Below, piece by piece: positions 1 to 8,677 of a stretch of DNA of 64,000 bases. The notes beneath the pieces were generated by a model. That model was not told where the DNA came from. It searched no databases and saw only the letters and a program-made list of their open reading frames with translations. The stretch is from contig NZ_LXES01000040.1 of the NCBI RefSeq assembly GCF_001654845.1, forward strand, positions 1-64,000. Direction: 5' to 3'. The DNA is from Enterobacter soli ATCC BAA-2102. GTDB taxonomy: Bacteria; Pseudomonadota; Gammaproteobacteria; Enterobacterales; Enterobacteriaceae. The position numbers and the translations under genes were made by a program. Numbering within the stretch: the first letter of the stretch is position 1; the number at the start of each line of letters is the position of its first letter.

Positions 1-326
1 CCCGGGTTGCCAGGGGGGTGGCGACTGAGCCACCCTGGCACGTTCACGTGTTATGGGGTGACAGAGTAACAAGGAACATAAAGTGAACGGAATGACTACC
101 TTAGCTGTATATTCCCCATCGCGCCAAAGAAGTGAGGGGGCCGTCCGTGCTCGGTTTTTTTGTGGGGATAAGACCGCACCGGGTCGCATATAGCACCGGG
201 GGGGATTGACTCGCTTTGCTCGCCCTTCGGGCAGCCTGTTCGCTACGCTCTCAGTCTGTCCAACTGGCTGCGCCAGTTGTCGAACCCCGGTCGGGGATTC
301 TCATCCCCCCTTTCGGAGAATATAAA
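1..326. other. Non-coding, hairpin-rich DNA downstream of serX
   Basis: No credible gene is seen in this stretch. It holds a strong stem-loop at 8-40 (arms 8-22 and 29-40 with a three-G bulge). A cluster of short inverted repeats follows at about 210-300, including the arm pair CAACTGGC/GCCAGTTG and CGCCC-TTCG-GGC. On the minus strand, GGGGTTCGA near 275-283 resembles a tRNA T-arm. This looks like structured tRNA-flanking DNA, possibly a decayed attachment or repeat region. That reading is inference. Confidence 0.45.
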
Positions 327-354
327 AGAAAAAAGCCCGTACTTTCGTACGAGC
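327..354 (-). terminator. Intrinsic terminator of serX
   Basis: The 8-bp stem GCCCGTAC/GTACGAGC (one G-T pair) at 335-354 closes a TTTC loop. Reading on the minus strand it is followed by a T-rich run at 327-334, 15 bases past the tRNA 3' end. Confidence 0.8.
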
Positions 355-368
355 TCTCATCTCAAATA

Positions 369-456
369 TGGCGGTGAGGGGGGGATTCGAACCCCCGATA
401 CGTTGCCGTATACACACTTTCCAGGCGTGCTCCTTCAGCCACTCGGACACCTCACC
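369..456 (-). tRNA. serX: tRNA-Ser (anticodon GGA)
   Basis: Read on the minus strand this is an 88-nt tRNA. The acceptor stem starts GGTGAGG at 456 and ends in an encoded CCA at 369-371. The anticodon loop reads CTGGAAA, giving anticodon GGA for UCC/UCU serine codons. There is a long class II variable arm and a canonical GGTTCGAATCC T-loop. Its position next to ghrA matches serX of E. coli. An intrinsic terminator follows directly. Confidence 0.96.
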
Positions 457-687
457 ATATTGTCATCCCGTTGTTGCTGGGACGGGCGCTAATGTAAGGA
501 AAACCCGAACTGCCGTCAATCAACTTTTTCAGTTAATTAGCGTGTTTAGACAAACTTCAAACAACCTGATTCCGAAATGTGCTGAAAGCGGTTTTTTTAT
601 CAACAACGCAAATGCCAGTAAATTTGTTATGCTGGCAATCCAGTTGAAAACGAAAATAAAATCGCGCAATAAAAGGCAGGAATCGCT

Positions 688-1626
688 ATGGATATTATCT
701 TTTATCACCCTACTTTTGATACGGCTTACTGGATTAATGCACTGTCGGCAGCATTGCCGGGCGCGCGCGTTCGCGAGTGGAAGCGGGGCGATCATGAACA
801 TGCCGACTACGCGCTGGTGTGGCATCCACCGGTAGAGATGCTCCAGGGCCGTGAACTTAAAGCCGTCTTTGCGCTTGGGGCCGGTGTGGATTCGATCCTG
901 AGCAAGCTGAAAGCGCATCCAGAGATGTTACCTGAACATATCCCGCTGTTCCGTCTGGAAGATACCGGAATGGGTCAGCAAATGCAGGAATATGCCGTGA
1001 GCCAGGTGCTGAACTGGTTCCGTCGTTTTGACGATTATCAGGCCTTCAAACAGCAATCCCACTGGGAACCGCTGCCGGATTATCACCGCGAAGATTTTAC
1101 CATCGGCATTCTGGGGGCTGGTGTGCTTGGTTCAAAAGTGGCAGAAGCACTTGCCCCGTGGGGGTTCCCTCTGCGTTGCTGGAGCCGCAGCCGTAAAGAT
1201 TATCCTGGCGTAGAAAGCTTTGCCGGAACAGACGAACTCCCGGCGTTCCTGAAAGGCACTCGCGTGCTGATTAACCTGCTGCCTAATACGGCGGAAACAG
1301 TGGGGATTATCAACAAAGCGCTGCTGAACCAACTGGCGGATCAGAGCTATTTAATGAATCTGGCGCGCGGTGTTCATCTGGTCGAGTCTGATCTGCTGGC
1401 GGCGCTGGACAGCGGCAAACTCAAAGGCGCGATGCTGGATGTCTACAGCCGTGAACCGCTGCCAACGGAAAGCCCGCTGTGGGCGCATCCCCGCGTGGCG
1501 ATGACGCCGCACGTTGCCGCAGTAACCCGTCCGGCAGAGGCCGTAGCTTATATCTCCCATACCATCAGTGAGATGGAGAAGGGTAACACCGTTACCGGGC
1601 AGGTCGACAGACAGCGCGGTTACTAA
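688..1626 (+). CDS. ghrA: Glyoxylate/hydroxypyruvate reductase A
   Basis: Cytoplasmic D-2-hydroxyacid dehydrogenase that reduces glyoxylate to glycolate and hydroxypyruvate to D-glycerate, preferring NADPH in E. coli. The protein is 312 residues, the E. coli length. A Rossmann motif [12 protein letters not shown] lies near residue 140. The catalytic triad of the family is in register: Arg227 (NLARG), Glu256 (REPLP) and His275 (TPHVAA). The start has a clear AGGCAGGAA ribosome site. It is a single gene with its own terminator. Confidence 0.96.
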   Translation: MDIIFYHPTFDTAYWINALSAALPGARVREWKRGDHEHADYALVWHPPVEMLQGRELKAVFALGAGVDSILSKLKAHPEMLPEHIPLFRLEDTGMGQQMQEYAVSQVLNWFRRFDDYQAFKQQSHWEPLPDYHREDFTIGILGAGVLGSKVAEALAPWGFPLRCWSRSRKDYPGVESFAGTDELPAFLKGTRVLINLLPNTAETVGIINKALLNQLADQSYLMNLARGVHLVESDLLAALDSGKLKGAMLDVYSREPLPTESPLWAHPRVAMTPHVAAVTRPAEAVAYISHTISEMEKGNTVTGQVDRQRGY

Positions 1627-1627
1627 G

Positions 1628-1653
1628 AGAAACCCGGCGTTAGCCGGGTTTTT
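1628..1653 (+). terminator. Intrinsic terminator after ghrA
   Basis: Perfect 8-bp stem AACCCGGC/GCCGGGTT (1631-1650) with loop GTTA, followed by a short T run. Confidence 0.88.
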
Positions 1654-1710
1654 GCTAATATTCGCCGCTGATAACTGCTATCCTTGGGAAAAACAGCAGA
1701 GGAGAGAAAG

Positions 1711-2448
1711 ATGTATCCCGTTGACCTGCACATGCACACCGTCGCCAGTACCCATGCCTATAGCACCCTCCATGACTACATCGCGCAAGCAAAGCTAAAA
1801 GGCATCAAGCTTTTTGCGATTACCGATCATGGTCCTGATATGGCTGATGCTCCGCACTACTGGCATTTTGTGAATATGCGCATCTGGCCACGCCTGGTCG
1901 AAGGTGTTGGGATACTTCGTGGCATCGAAGCGAACATCAAGAATACAGACGGTGAAATCGACTGCACCGGCCCGATGCTGACCTCGCTGGATCTGATTAT
2001 TGCGGGCTTCCATGAGCCGGTTTTCGCTCCACAGGATAAAGAAACCAATACAAAGGCGATGATCGCGACGATTGCCAGCGGCAACGTGCATATCATCAGC
2101 CATCCGGGCAACCCTAAATACCCGATTGATATTCAGGCTGTTGCTCAGGCGGCAGCAAAACATCGCGTTGCCCTGGAAATTAATAACTCCTCCTTTGTTC
2201 ATTCGCGCAAAGGCAGCGAGGCCAACTGCCGTGAAGTGGCTGCGGCGGTGCGTGATGCAGGAGGTATGGTCGCGCTTGGGTCTGACTCGCACACCGCCTT
2301 TACGCTTGGCGATTTCAGCGAGTGCCTGAAAGTGCTTAATGATGTTGGTTTCCCGGAAGAGCGGATCCTGAACGTGACCCCACGCCGGATGCTTGACTTC
2401 CTGGAATCGCGCGGGATGCCGCGTATTGATGAATTTGCCGATCTTTAA
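1711..2448 (+). CDS. ycdX: PHP-domain zinc phosphatase YcdX
   Basis: Member of the polymerase-and-histidinol-phosphatase (PHP) family; the E. coli protein is a trinuclear zinc phosphoesterase needed for swarming. The ATG at 1711 follows GAGGAGAG at good spacing and gives 245 residues, the usual length; an in-frame ATG 27 bases upstream is less likely. Visible metal ligands are His7 and His9 in DLHMHT, TDHG near residues 37-40, and the late GSDSH motif. It lies just upstream of ycdY, whose product promotes its metal loading in E. coli. Confidence 0.95.
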   Translation: MYPVDLHMHTVASTHAYSTLHDYIAQAKLKGIKLFAITDHGPDMADAPHYWHFVNMRIWPRLVEGVGILRGIEANIKNTDGEIDCTGPMLTSLDLIIAGFHEPVFAPQDKETNTKAMIATIASGNVHIISHPGNPKYPIDIQAVAQAAAKHRVALEINNSSFVHSRKGSEANCREVAAAVRDAGGMVALGSDSHTAFTLGDFSECLKVLNDVGFPEERILNVTPRRMLDFLESRGMPRIDEFADL

Positions 2449-2468
2449 TTGTGTAATGGAATAAAAAA

Positions 2469-3023
2469 ATGAATGAGTTCTCCATCCTTTGCCGCGTGCT
2501 GGGTACCCTGTTCTACCGTCAGCCGCAAGACCCGCTGCTGGTTCCGCTGTATACGATGATCCAGGAAGGTAAGCTGGCGCAAAACTGGCCGCTGGAACAG
2601 GATGAGCTGCTGGAGCGTCTGCAAAAAAGCTGCGACATGCAGCAGGTTTCTGCGGATTACAACGCGTTGTTCGTGGGTGAAGAGTGCCGCGTGGCGCCGT
2701 ATCGTTCAGCGTGGGAAGAAGGGGCAACCGAAGCTGACGTTCGCACTTTTCTGACTGAGCGCGGGATGCCGCTGGCAGAGACTCCGGCTGACCACTTTGG
2801 CACGTTGCTTCTTGCGGCGTCCTGGATTGAAGATCAGTCTGGCGATGATGAAAGTGAAGCTATCGAAACGCTGTTTGAAGAGTTCCTGCTGCCGTGGTGC
2901 GGTACGTTCCTCGGCAAAGTGGAAGCGCACGCCACATCACCATTCTGGAGAACTCTGGCGCCGCTGACCCGCGATGCCATTGCGGCCATGTGGGACGATC
3001 TTCAGGAAGAGAATGAAGAGTGA
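2469..3023 (+). CDS. ycdY: Chaperone YcdY (TorD/DmsD family)
   Basis: A 184-residue all-helical protein of the TorD redox-enzyme maturation chaperone family. In E. coli it increases YcdX activity, apparently by helping zinc incorporation, rather than serving a molybdoenzyme. The family motif region reads YNALFVGEE, then YRSAWEEG. It is 20 bases downstream of ycdX on the same strand, so the two are probably co-transcribed. Its stop codon sits inside a CRP-like site for the next gene. Confidence 0.94.
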   Translation: MNEFSILCRVLGTLFYRQPQDPLLVPLYTMIQEGKLAQNWPLEQDELLERLQKSCDMQQVSADYNALFVGEECRVAPYRSAWEEGATEADVRTFLTERGMPLAETPADHFGTLLLAASWIEDQSGDDESEAIETLFEEFLLPWCGTFLGKVEAHATSPFWRTLAPLTRDAIAAMWDDLQEENEE

Positions 3024-3034
3024 TTTAGATCACA
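3019..3034 (+). promoter_or_regulatory. CRP-like binding site upstream of ycdZ
   Basis: AGTGA-TTTAGA-TCACA matches the TGTGA-N6-TCACA consensus at nine of ten core positions. It overlaps the ycdY stop and lies about 86 bases before the ycdZ start, a plausible activator position. CRP control of ycdZ here is inference from the match. Confidence 0.6.
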
Positions 3035-3119
3035 TAATTTCTGCAACGATACATTTCAACGTGCACATAATGTGCTTCTGATCGCATTTCTATGGTGCGT
3101 ATCTGCTAAGATGCGCGCC

Positions 3120-3602
3120 ATGAACATATTACTCTGCATTGCAATTACAACGGGCATTCTCTCCGGTTTATGGGGATGGGTGGCGGTATCTCTCGGGCTA
3201 TTAAGCTGGGCCGGGTTTCTGGGCTGCACGGCTTACTTTGCCTGCCCTCAGGGCGGCATTAAAGGGTTGTTTATCTCTGCCTGCACGTTGATGAGTGGTG
3301 TTATCTGGGCGCTGGTCATTATGAAAGGCAGCGCGCTGGCGCCGCACGTCGAGATCTTAGGCTACGTAATGACCGGCGTTGTGGCATTTCTGATGTGTAT
3401 TCAGGCAAAGCAAATGCTGCTGTCGTTTGTGCCGGGCACCTTTATTGGCGCCTGTGCGACATTTGCGGGGCAGGGCGACTGGAAGCTGGTGGTGCCGTCG
3501 CTGGCAGTGGGCTTACTGTTTGGCTATGCCATGAAGAACAGCGGTCTATGGCTTGCAGCCCGACGCGAAAAAGCGCAAAACACCACGGCCGTGAGTGAAT
3601 AA
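3120..3602 (+). CDS. ycdZ: Inner-membrane protein YcdZ (DUF1097)
   Basis: A 160-residue integral membrane protein of unknown function, DUF1097 family. The sequence is almost wholly hydrophobic with about five predicted membrane segments and a short charged tail (AARREKAQNTT). The start MNILL matches the E. coli protein; a longer frame beginning at 3072 would add residues that family members lack. A near-consensus CRP site lies upstream. It ends at a bidirectional terminator facing csgG. Confidence 0.9.
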   Translation: MNILLCIAITTGILSGLWGWVAVSLGLLSWAGFLGCTAYFACPQGGIKGLFISACTLMSGVIWALVIMKGSALAPHVEILGYVMTGVVAFLMCIQAKQMLLSFVPGTFIGACATFAGQGDWKLVVPSLAVGLLFGYAMKNSGLWLAARREKAQNTTAVSE

Positions 3603-3633
3603 AAAAAGGCGAGATAATCATCTCGCCTTTTTT
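3602..3633. terminator. Bidirectional terminator ycdZ/csgG
   Basis: A 12-13-bp stem with core AGGCGAGAT/ATCTCGCCT around loop AATC, with A and T runs on the two sides, serves both convergent genes. The stem overlaps the ycdZ stop codon. Confidence 0.92.
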
Positions 3634-3645
3634 ATGCGCTTCCTG

Positions 3646-4479
3646 TCAGGATTCCGGAGGAACCGACATATCGCGGTATTTCACCAGAACCGGGTTTTGT
3701 GCATCGGCTTTGTTTTGCAGATCCCACAGGCCACGGTCGATACCGTCATTAATCAGGAATATAACGCCAGTTTCGATGGCTGACATCAGACACATCATGA
3801 CCGGTTCGTTGGAGGTGTAACCAATTTCACCTTCCAGTAAACGCTGGTAGTCAATAAAGCGGAATACCCCAGCCTGCACTTCATACGAGAGAATGGTCTT
3901 GCTGGTGTTCACGGATGACAGCACTTCACCGGTGCTGACGTTCACCACGCGCAGGTTAACGGCTATCTGATCGAGCTGATATTGCGTATCTGCCCCGATA
4001 CCGAAGTAACGTGCGCCCACGCCGCCTGATTTAACGTTACTTTCGTAGCCGATAATCGAACCTTCAATCATAACGTTGGCTGCGGCAAGCGATTGCAAAG
4101 GCATCCGGTTGTTATTCGCGACGGTACCATTTTCCTGAGCGGCGCGAATGATTTTGCGTTCATTCAACAGGTTCTGAAGTCCCTGACGTTCCAGCGGGAT
4201 GAACCAGTGAGAATCCTTGAGCGCGGTGACCAGCATTGCGGTGGCACTCTGCGGTACAGCAGTCGAGAAGTTACTGGCAGGGTACGGTTTAAATTGTCCA
4301 GTTTCATCCTGGATGTTGTAAACCGAGACAAATATTTTGCCGGTTGGTGCTGGCAAATGGGTTAAATCACGATAACTCTGAGCCCGAGGCATTAATGTAG
4401 GTTTTGCAGCTTCTTTTGGTGGAGCAGTTAAACAACCGCTCAATAAGCACACTGCAACAAATATCAGGAAGCGCTGCAT
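3646..4479 (-). CDS. csgG: Curli secretion pore lipoprotein CsgG
   Basis: Outer-membrane lipoprotein that forms the nonameric channel exporting CsgA and CsgB in the type VIII (curli) pathway. The 277-residue length equals the E. coli protein. The lipobox LLSGC puts the lipidated cysteine at residue 16, followed by LTAPPKEAAKPTLMPRAQSY as in the family. The constriction-loop region (near PYPASNFSTAVPQ, about residues 62-74) is present. Last gene of csgDEFG. Confidence 0.97.
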   Translation of the reverse strand: MQRFLIFVAVCLLSGCLTAPPKEAAKPTLMPRAQSYRDLTHLPAPTGKIFVSVYNIQDETGQFKPYPASNFSTAVPQSATAMLVTALKDSHWFIPLERQGLQNLLNERKIIRAAQENGTVANNNRMPLQSLAAANVMIEGSIIGYESNVKSGGVGARYFGIGADTQYQLDQIAVNLRVVNVSTGEVLSSVNTSKTILSYEVQAGVFRFIDYQRLLEGEIGYTSNEPVMMCLMSAIETGVIFLINDGIDRGLWDLQNKADAQNPVLVKYRDMSVPPES

Positions 4480-4505
4480 GATCGTTGTCCTTATTTTGAT
4501 GTTGT

Positions 4506-4919
4506 TCAGAAGTCTGTCGAGTTACTTTGTAGGCCAGAAACCTGGATGGTCGATGTTTTTCCAGTTTTCCGGTCCGTCACATTTAACTGAAGCTGCCCAT
4601 CCTTGTTGGCAATATCGACAATAAAGTCGTTAGTCACCATTCGGCCGGGCTTGCCAGTATTGATGTTGGTTAACAAACCGCCCAGGATCTGGGACTGGAT
4701 AGCCTGGGTGAAGTTATCCAGCGCTGACGGCGTGTCAACGGTGTAGTCTTTATAACTCGGATCTTTATAGGAGTTTTGGGCTTGCGCCTCATTCAACATG
4801 AATGCCCCGTTGTTGGGGTTACCGCCAAAGTTAGGGTTACGGAACTGGAACGTCATATTTCCGGCCCAGCTTAAAGGTGTAATTAGCATTAACGAAATAA
4901 CTGCATGTGCAATACGCAT
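4506..4919 (-). CDS. csgF: Curli assembly factor CsgF
   Basis: Secreted 137-residue factor that binds CsgG and tethers the CsgB nucleator at the outer surface. The signal peptide ends at LSWA, leaving mature [19 protein letters not shown]. This N-terminus is the segment known to insert into the CsgG pore and form a second constriction, and it is intact. It sits between csgE and csgG in the expected order. Confidence 0.96.
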   Translation of the reverse strand: MRIAHAVISLMLITPLSWAGNMTFQFRNPNFGGNPNNGAFMLNEAQAQNSYKDPSYKDYTVDTPSALDNFTQAIQSQILGGLLTNINTGKPGRMVTNDFIVDIANKDGQLQLNVTDRKTGKTSTIQVSGLQSNSTDF

Positions 4920-4942
4920 GACAGCCTCCGGATATAGGGTCG

Positions 4943-5332
4943 CTAGAACTCGTCTTTTGCTAAATCGCGTGTGCTTAATAGCGCTTTGTCTATTTGCAGG
5001 CGATTTATAGCCTCTTCAGTTTGTGCCAGAGCTAAGGCTACGTTTTTATCGAAGTCTATTTTCGTTGGGAATAAAAACGTTTGATAAATAACGTCCTGAT
5101 TAGCCGTTATCGTTATCCAACTTCCCCATCGTGCACTGGGCCGTTCGTTGATTGTTATGTTACCAGGGTAAGTACTTTCCCACTTGTCACTGAAGGCACG
5201 ATAAAAATTGTGGCCAACAGATGACACCGTATGGTCAGTTAACAATCCGGGAATCTCCACTTCAACGGCCTGAAGGTTCCCGGCAGCAAGCAGAAAGCCT
5301 GCTGCGGCAATCCAACTCAACGTGCGTTTCAT
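4943..5332 (-). CDS. csgE: Curli secretion adaptor CsgE
   Basis: Periplasmic 129-residue protein that caps CsgG and gives the secretion channel its substrate selectivity. The N-terminal signal [22 protein letters not shown] is followed by [15 protein letters not shown], typical of the family. It starts four bases after the csgD stop, so it is probably translated from the same operon message. Confidence 0.96.
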   Translation of the reverse strand: MKRTLSWIAAAGFLLAAGNLQAVEVEIPGLLTDHTVSSVGHNFYRAFSDKWESTYPGNITINERPSARWGSWITITANQDVIYQTFLFPTKIDFDKNVALALAQTEEAINRLQIDKALLSTRDLAKDEF

Positions 5333-5336
5333 GGTA

Positions 5337-5987
5337 TTAACGCCTGAGGTTATCGTTTGCCCATGAAACCGCCTGAGTTCGGTTTTTAACAGCTATCTTC
5401 TTGAAAAGATTATAAAGGTGCGTCTTAACCGTATTTTCGCTGATAAATAACGAACGGGCGATCTCAATATTTGAAGCACCAATGCGCAACTTGTTCAGGA
5501 TCTCTTTCTCGCGATGCGTCAGCAGTGCGGACTCTGAACTGTTATAGCGGTAATTACCAGAGTGCGTGATGAGGTAGCTGGCAAGTTTTTGCGAGAAATA
5601 ACATTCACCTCGCAATATGCCCTGCAACCCTTCTACCACGCGATCTTCTTCTTCAGTGACGTAAAAAACGCCATTGATATGCGGCCAGTTTTCAATGTCT
5701 CTGAAAGGATACTCATCAGGAGTGTTCAATAATAGCAAACGGATATTATTGTTTTTCCTGCTTAAATTATCTTGCCAGTAATGAATAAGCTTTTTATCAG
5801 CTTCCATCATATCAAGAAGAATAATGCTGCCAGGAGCAATATCGTCAAAAGAACGTTGAATATTATGCAATTTCCCGTTCAGTGATAATGATTGCTTTAA
5901 ATGCTGTAATAAAGCTGTCGCTTGCAAAGAAGGTTTTGTGATCAACAGTAATGTATGACCATGTAAACTATGGACTTCATTATACAT
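5337..5987 (-). CDS. csgD: Biofilm master regulator CsgD
   Basis: LuxR/FixJ-type transcription factor that activates csgBAC and cellulose-related genes. The 216 residues comprise an N-terminal receiver-like domain with the [10 protein letters not shown] segment (Asp59 area in E. coli) and a C-terminal LuxR helix-turn-helix ([18 protein letters not shown]... [10 protein letters not shown]). Both domains are nearly identical to E. coli. First gene of csgDEFG, with a long structured leader in the csg intergenic region. Confidence 0.97.
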   Translation of the reverse strand: MYNEVHSLHGHTLLLITKPSLQATALLQHLKQSLSLNGKLHNIQRSFDDIAPGSIILLDMMEADKKLIHYWQDNLSRKNNNIRLLLLNTPDEYPFRDIENWPHINGVFYVTEEEDRVVEGLQGILRGECYFSQKLASYLITHSGNYRYNSSESALLTHREKEILNKLRIGASNIEIARSLFISENTVKTHLYNLFKKIAVKNRTQAVSWANDNLRR

Positions 5988-6744
5988 GATGAAACCCCAC
6001 TTTTTTATGACACCTGACAGTTGCCCCTTTAATTAAAATTAAGGGGCACCAGAAGTACTGACAGATGCTGCACTGCTGTGTGTAGAATCAGACCATAACC
6101 TCCAGGGGGAGGTAAATATAAAACAAATTTCGTACATCTGATTTCAATCTAGCTTTTACAAACTTTAAAGCAAGTGTTAAACATGTAACATAATGTAAAA
6201 ATTAATATTAATTTGTGAAAATCACACATTTCTATTGTTCAGTTTTGATAGGAAAGTTGTACATGATAATAACACTGCACACATTTTAAAAATCATACAA
6301 ATATTTATATCATTTTGATTTTAAAAAATATTAATTATTTCGTAAACACAGCCGCAAGGTATGAGTTCAGGAAAAATCCTAAGCCTTCGAATGAGGGGGT
6401 TGTGTCCTTAAGAAAACATGCCTCGTGTCACGTACTGTGTAAATTATGATCCCGGCAGCGGGTGAAGCGTGCGGGCTGGAAAGGGTGGACAGGCCGTTGC
6501 CTCGTTGTACAACCTTTGCCATGGAAATATTTTTACAAAAACTAAGCTGCACTGATTACAGCGTTTTTTGGCATTAATTAATACTTTGAGGTGAAACGAA
6601 GAATAAAAATAAGACTCGCGGGTGAGATATTTAAAATGTTTCGGCAGACATACTCTTCACCGTAACGACGCGTTAACAAATTAAGAAATGCGTTAACACG
6701 AAGTCACATTACGATTTGTGTATAGCCAGGTCCAGGGTGACAAC
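5988..6744. promoter_or_regulatory. csgD/csgBAC divergent control region
   Basis: This 757-base, AT-rich interval separates the divergent curli operons and is comparable in size to the E. coli one, where OmpR, IHF, H-NS, CsgD and others bind. On the csgD side, the leader contains stem-loops at 6023-6047 (GCCCCTT/AAGGGGC) and 6098-6113 (ACCTCC/GGAGGT). In E. coli this leader is the target of several small RNAs. A GC-richer block spans about 6350-6530. No convincing gene was found inside. Confidence 0.75.
6617..6690 (+). promoter_or_regulatory. csgBAC promoter with CsgD-binding region
   Basis: The segment beginning CGGGTGAGATATTTAAAA and running through TTTCGGCAGACATACT and GCGTTAACAAATT closely resembles the E. 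coli csgBA promoter as I remember it, including the GGGTGAG element where CsgD binds. It ends about 55 bases before csgB. Exact -10/-35 assignment is uncertain. Confidence 0.6.
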
Positions 6745-7200
6745 ATGAAAAACATATCGTTATTTGTGATGTTTACATTTCTGGGTGTGCCTGGATTTGT
6801 AACCGCGGCGGGTTCAGATTTAGCCAATACTGAATACAACTTCGCGGTTAATGAATTAAGTCGTTCCTCATTAAATCAGGCAGCCATTATTGGTCAGAAG
6901 GGCGCATATAATGACGCCCAGGTGCGCCAGGACGGTTCTAAATTACTGTCCATTGTTACTCAGGATGGAGTCGGCAACAGAGCGAGAGTTGATCAATCAG
7001 GGACTTATAATTATGCATATATCGCTCAGAGCGGCTACGCGAATGATGCTGATATTTCGCAGGATGGATACGGTAATACGGCAAAAATTATCCAGCAAGG
7101 GTCGGGTAATAGGGCGAGTATTACGCAGTACGGTACGCAGAAAACCGCAGTTGTAGTGCAGAAACAGTCGCAAATGGCCATTCGCGTTATTCAACGCTAG
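6745..7200 (+). CDS. csgB: Minor curlin, fibre nucleator CsgB
   Basis: Surface-attached nucleator of curli amyloid. The ATG at 6745 after AGGGTG gives 151 residues, the E. coli length; a further in-frame start at 6718 is upstream of the ribosome site. A signal peptide ending GFVTA is followed by AGSDLANTEYNFAVNEL. Five imperfect repeats of the form Q-x-G-x-x-N-x-A-x-x-x-Q follow, ending with the positively charged repeat QKQSQMAIRVIQR that anchors the protein through CsgF. Confidence 0.96.
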   Translation: MKNISLFVMFTFLGVPGFVTAAGSDLANTEYNFAVNELSRSSLNQAAIIGQKGAYNDAQVRQDGSKLLSIVTQDGVGNRARVDQSGTYNYAYIAQSGYANDADISQDGYGNTAKIIQQGSGNRASITQYGTQKTAVVVQKQSQMAIRVIQR

Positions 7201-7242
7201 TTATTTAGCGGCGACTTTAATCAATCCGATGGGGGTTTTACC

Positions 7243-7692
7243 ATGAAATTTATCAAAGTGGCAGCACTTGCAGCAATCGTAGTTTCTGGTAGTGCTATGG
7301 CGGGTCTTATTAATCAAGGCGGTTGGGGCGATCATGGCCATGGTGGTTATGGTGGTCCAAATTCAACCATGAATATCTACCAGAGCGGTGGCGGCAACTC
7401 AGCTGTTGCCTTGCAATCGGATGCAAGAAATTCAACTATGAATATTAGCCAGACTGGTGGCGGTAATGGTGCAGATGTTGGACAAGGCTCTGACGACAGT
7501 ACTATCTCCCTGACTCAGAATGGTTTTGGTAACAGTGCAACACTCGATCAGTGGAACAGCAAAGACTCCACTATGACTGTTAGCCAGTACGGTGGCCTGA
7601 ACGGTGCATCCGTTGACCAGACTGCTTCTAACTCTTCTGTAAGTGTTACTCAGGTTGGTATTGGTAACCACGTGTCAGCTCATCAGTACTAA
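7243..7692 (+). CDS. csgA: Major curlin subunit CsgA
   Basis: Secreted 149-residue amyloid subunit. A 20-residue Sec signal (ending GSAMA) precedes the CsgG-targeting N22 segment, here unusually rich in Gly, His and Trp (GGWGDHGHGGYGG). Five strand-loop-strand repeats follow, each about 22 residues and carrying S-x5-Q-x-G-x-x-N-x5-Q; the C-terminal repeat ends HVSAHQY. Conserved gatekeeper Gly/Asp residues of the middle repeats are seen (NGADVGQGSDD). It is two residues shorter than E. coli CsgA, from changes in the N-terminal linker. Confidence 0.97.
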   Translation: MKFIKVAALAAIVVSGSAMAGLINQGGWGDHGHGGYGGPNSTMNIYQSGGGNSAVALQSDARNSTMNISQTGGGNGADVGQGSDDSTISLTQNGFGNSATLDQWNSKDSTMTVSQYGGLNGASVDQTASNSSVSVTQVGIGNHVSAHQY

Positions 7693-7710
7693 TACTGAAA
7701 TCTGTGCTAC

Positions 7711-7742
7711 AAAAAAACAGGGCATATGCCCTGTTTTTTTTC
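7711..7742 (+). terminator. Terminator between csgA and csgC
   Basis: Stem CAGGGCA/TGCCCTG (7718-7733) is followed by eight Ts. It probably ends most csgBA transcripts, with csgC expressed by read-through. Confidence 0.88.
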
Positions 7743-7753
7743 GGGAGTCCATC

Positions 7754-8086
7754 ATGCAAACCTTAATTCTCCTCGCTGCGCTCTCCAGTCAAATTACGTT
7801 TAAAACCTCCCAGCAAGGCAATATGACGACCATTATTCCGCAGGTCATCCTGACTGAGCCGTGCGAATGCCAGGTCCAGGTGCTTTCTATGCGACAAGGG
7901 CAGGGCGGTCAAAGTACGTCACAACAACAAAATACCGTCTCGATACCCGCTAATCAGACGATTGATTTAACGCGCCTGAGTTTAAATATCGATGCAGGGG
8001 ATACCGTGAAGATAACGGTGACTGTTTCTGATGGGAAAGCGCTCCATTTATCGCAGCAGTGGTCGCCGCCAGGCAGTGTGCTCTAA
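7754..8086 (+). CDS. csgC: Curli assembly inhibitor CsgC
   Basis: Periplasmic immunoglobulin-like protein that stops CsgA from polymerising inside the cell. The ATG at 7754 after GGGAG gives 110 residues, equal to E. coli. The redox-like CxC pair is present (EPCECQVQV), and the C-terminal KALHLSQQWSPPG strand is conserved. It lies downstream of the csgA terminator in the csgBAC operon. Confidence 0.94.
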   Translation: MQTLILLAALSSQITFKTSQQGNMTTIIPQVILTEPCECQVQVLSMRQGQGGQSTSQQQNTVSIPANQTIDLTRLSLNIDAGDTVKITVTVSDGKALHLSQQWSPPGSVL

Positions 8087-8250
8087 TTATTCAATAAATC
8101 AATGAATTGAAAGGGCTGGCGGCAACGGATTCTTATCACTATGCTGTTATCAACAATGAGCTGATGTTGCAAATATGTTTCATTGTGCGTTGCCTGCCAC
8201 CATGGAGTGTTTTTACCCCTCAAGGACGACTTTCATTGAGGAGTATTATC

Positions 8251-8571
8251 GTGACCAGATCTGCATTTCAATTCATCACAGGGCTTGGTCTGGCGATTTC
8301 TGCCGCGCTGAACCCCGCATTTTCAGCAACCTTCGTTAACGGCGGAGTCATCCATTTTCGTGGTGCAGTCGTGTCCGACCCCTGCGAAATCTCTGCCAGA
8401 CCTCAACAACTTTCCATGTCTTGCCCGGAGAATAACCGGATGCAGACGCGTGTGCTGAGCTATAGCGATGCCCTGAACGGCCAGAGTGCTTACCCCAATC
8501 TGGCTTCAGTTAGCATGAAGTACCTCAACCCTGAAAAATCGCTGGCCATTGTGCAGATTGATTACCGCTGA
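8251..8571 (+). CDS. ymdA: Putative periplasmic protein YmdA
   Basis: Small secreted protein of unknown function found next to csgBAC in enterobacteria. I chose the GTG at 8251, preceded by TTGAGGAG, giving 106 residues with a signal peptide ending around PAFSA; the frame stays open to 8107 but the extra residues have no signal character. The mature part starts TFVNGGVIHFRGAVVSDPCEI and has two cysteines, resembling a pilin-like beta domain. That resemblance is only suggestive. Confidence 0.8.
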   Translation: MTRSAFQFITGLGLAISAALNPAFSATFVNGGVIHFRGAVVSDPCEISARPQQLSMSCPENNRMQTRVLSYSDALNGQSAYPNLASVSMKYLNPEKSLAIVQIDYR

Positions 8572-8577
8572 TCTCAT

Positions 8578-8607
8578 GCTCTCCTGCCCTCTGGCGGGAG
8601 AGCTTTT
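8578..8607 (+). terminator. Terminator after ymdA
   Basis: An 11-base stem GCTCTCCTGCC/GGCGGGAGAGC (one mismatch) around CTCT, followed by TTTT. Confidence 0.8.
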
Positions 8608-8677
8608 CCCGCAATAGTTTTTTCTCCCAACCCCAGTGCGATACACTTAATAAAAAGGCGGGTCGCAGAGGGTGTTT

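Noticed and set aside
274..294. Possible second tRNA based on a T-arm-like motif
   Set aside because: No acceptor, D or anticodon arms can be drawn around the GGGGTTCGA motif.
277..835. Frames running through serX and its flank
   Set aside because: They cross the tRNA gene and the ghrA promoter; the apparent proteins are translations of structured RNA.
1795..2727. 310-residue minus-strand frame across ycdX and ycdY
   Set aside because: Both plus-strand genes match known families over full length; the frame is a composition by-product.
6446..6577. 43-residue ATG frame in the csgD-csgB interval
   Set aside because: No ribosome site, no recognisable sequence, and it lies in a known regulatory region; kept only as part of the GC-rich block observation.
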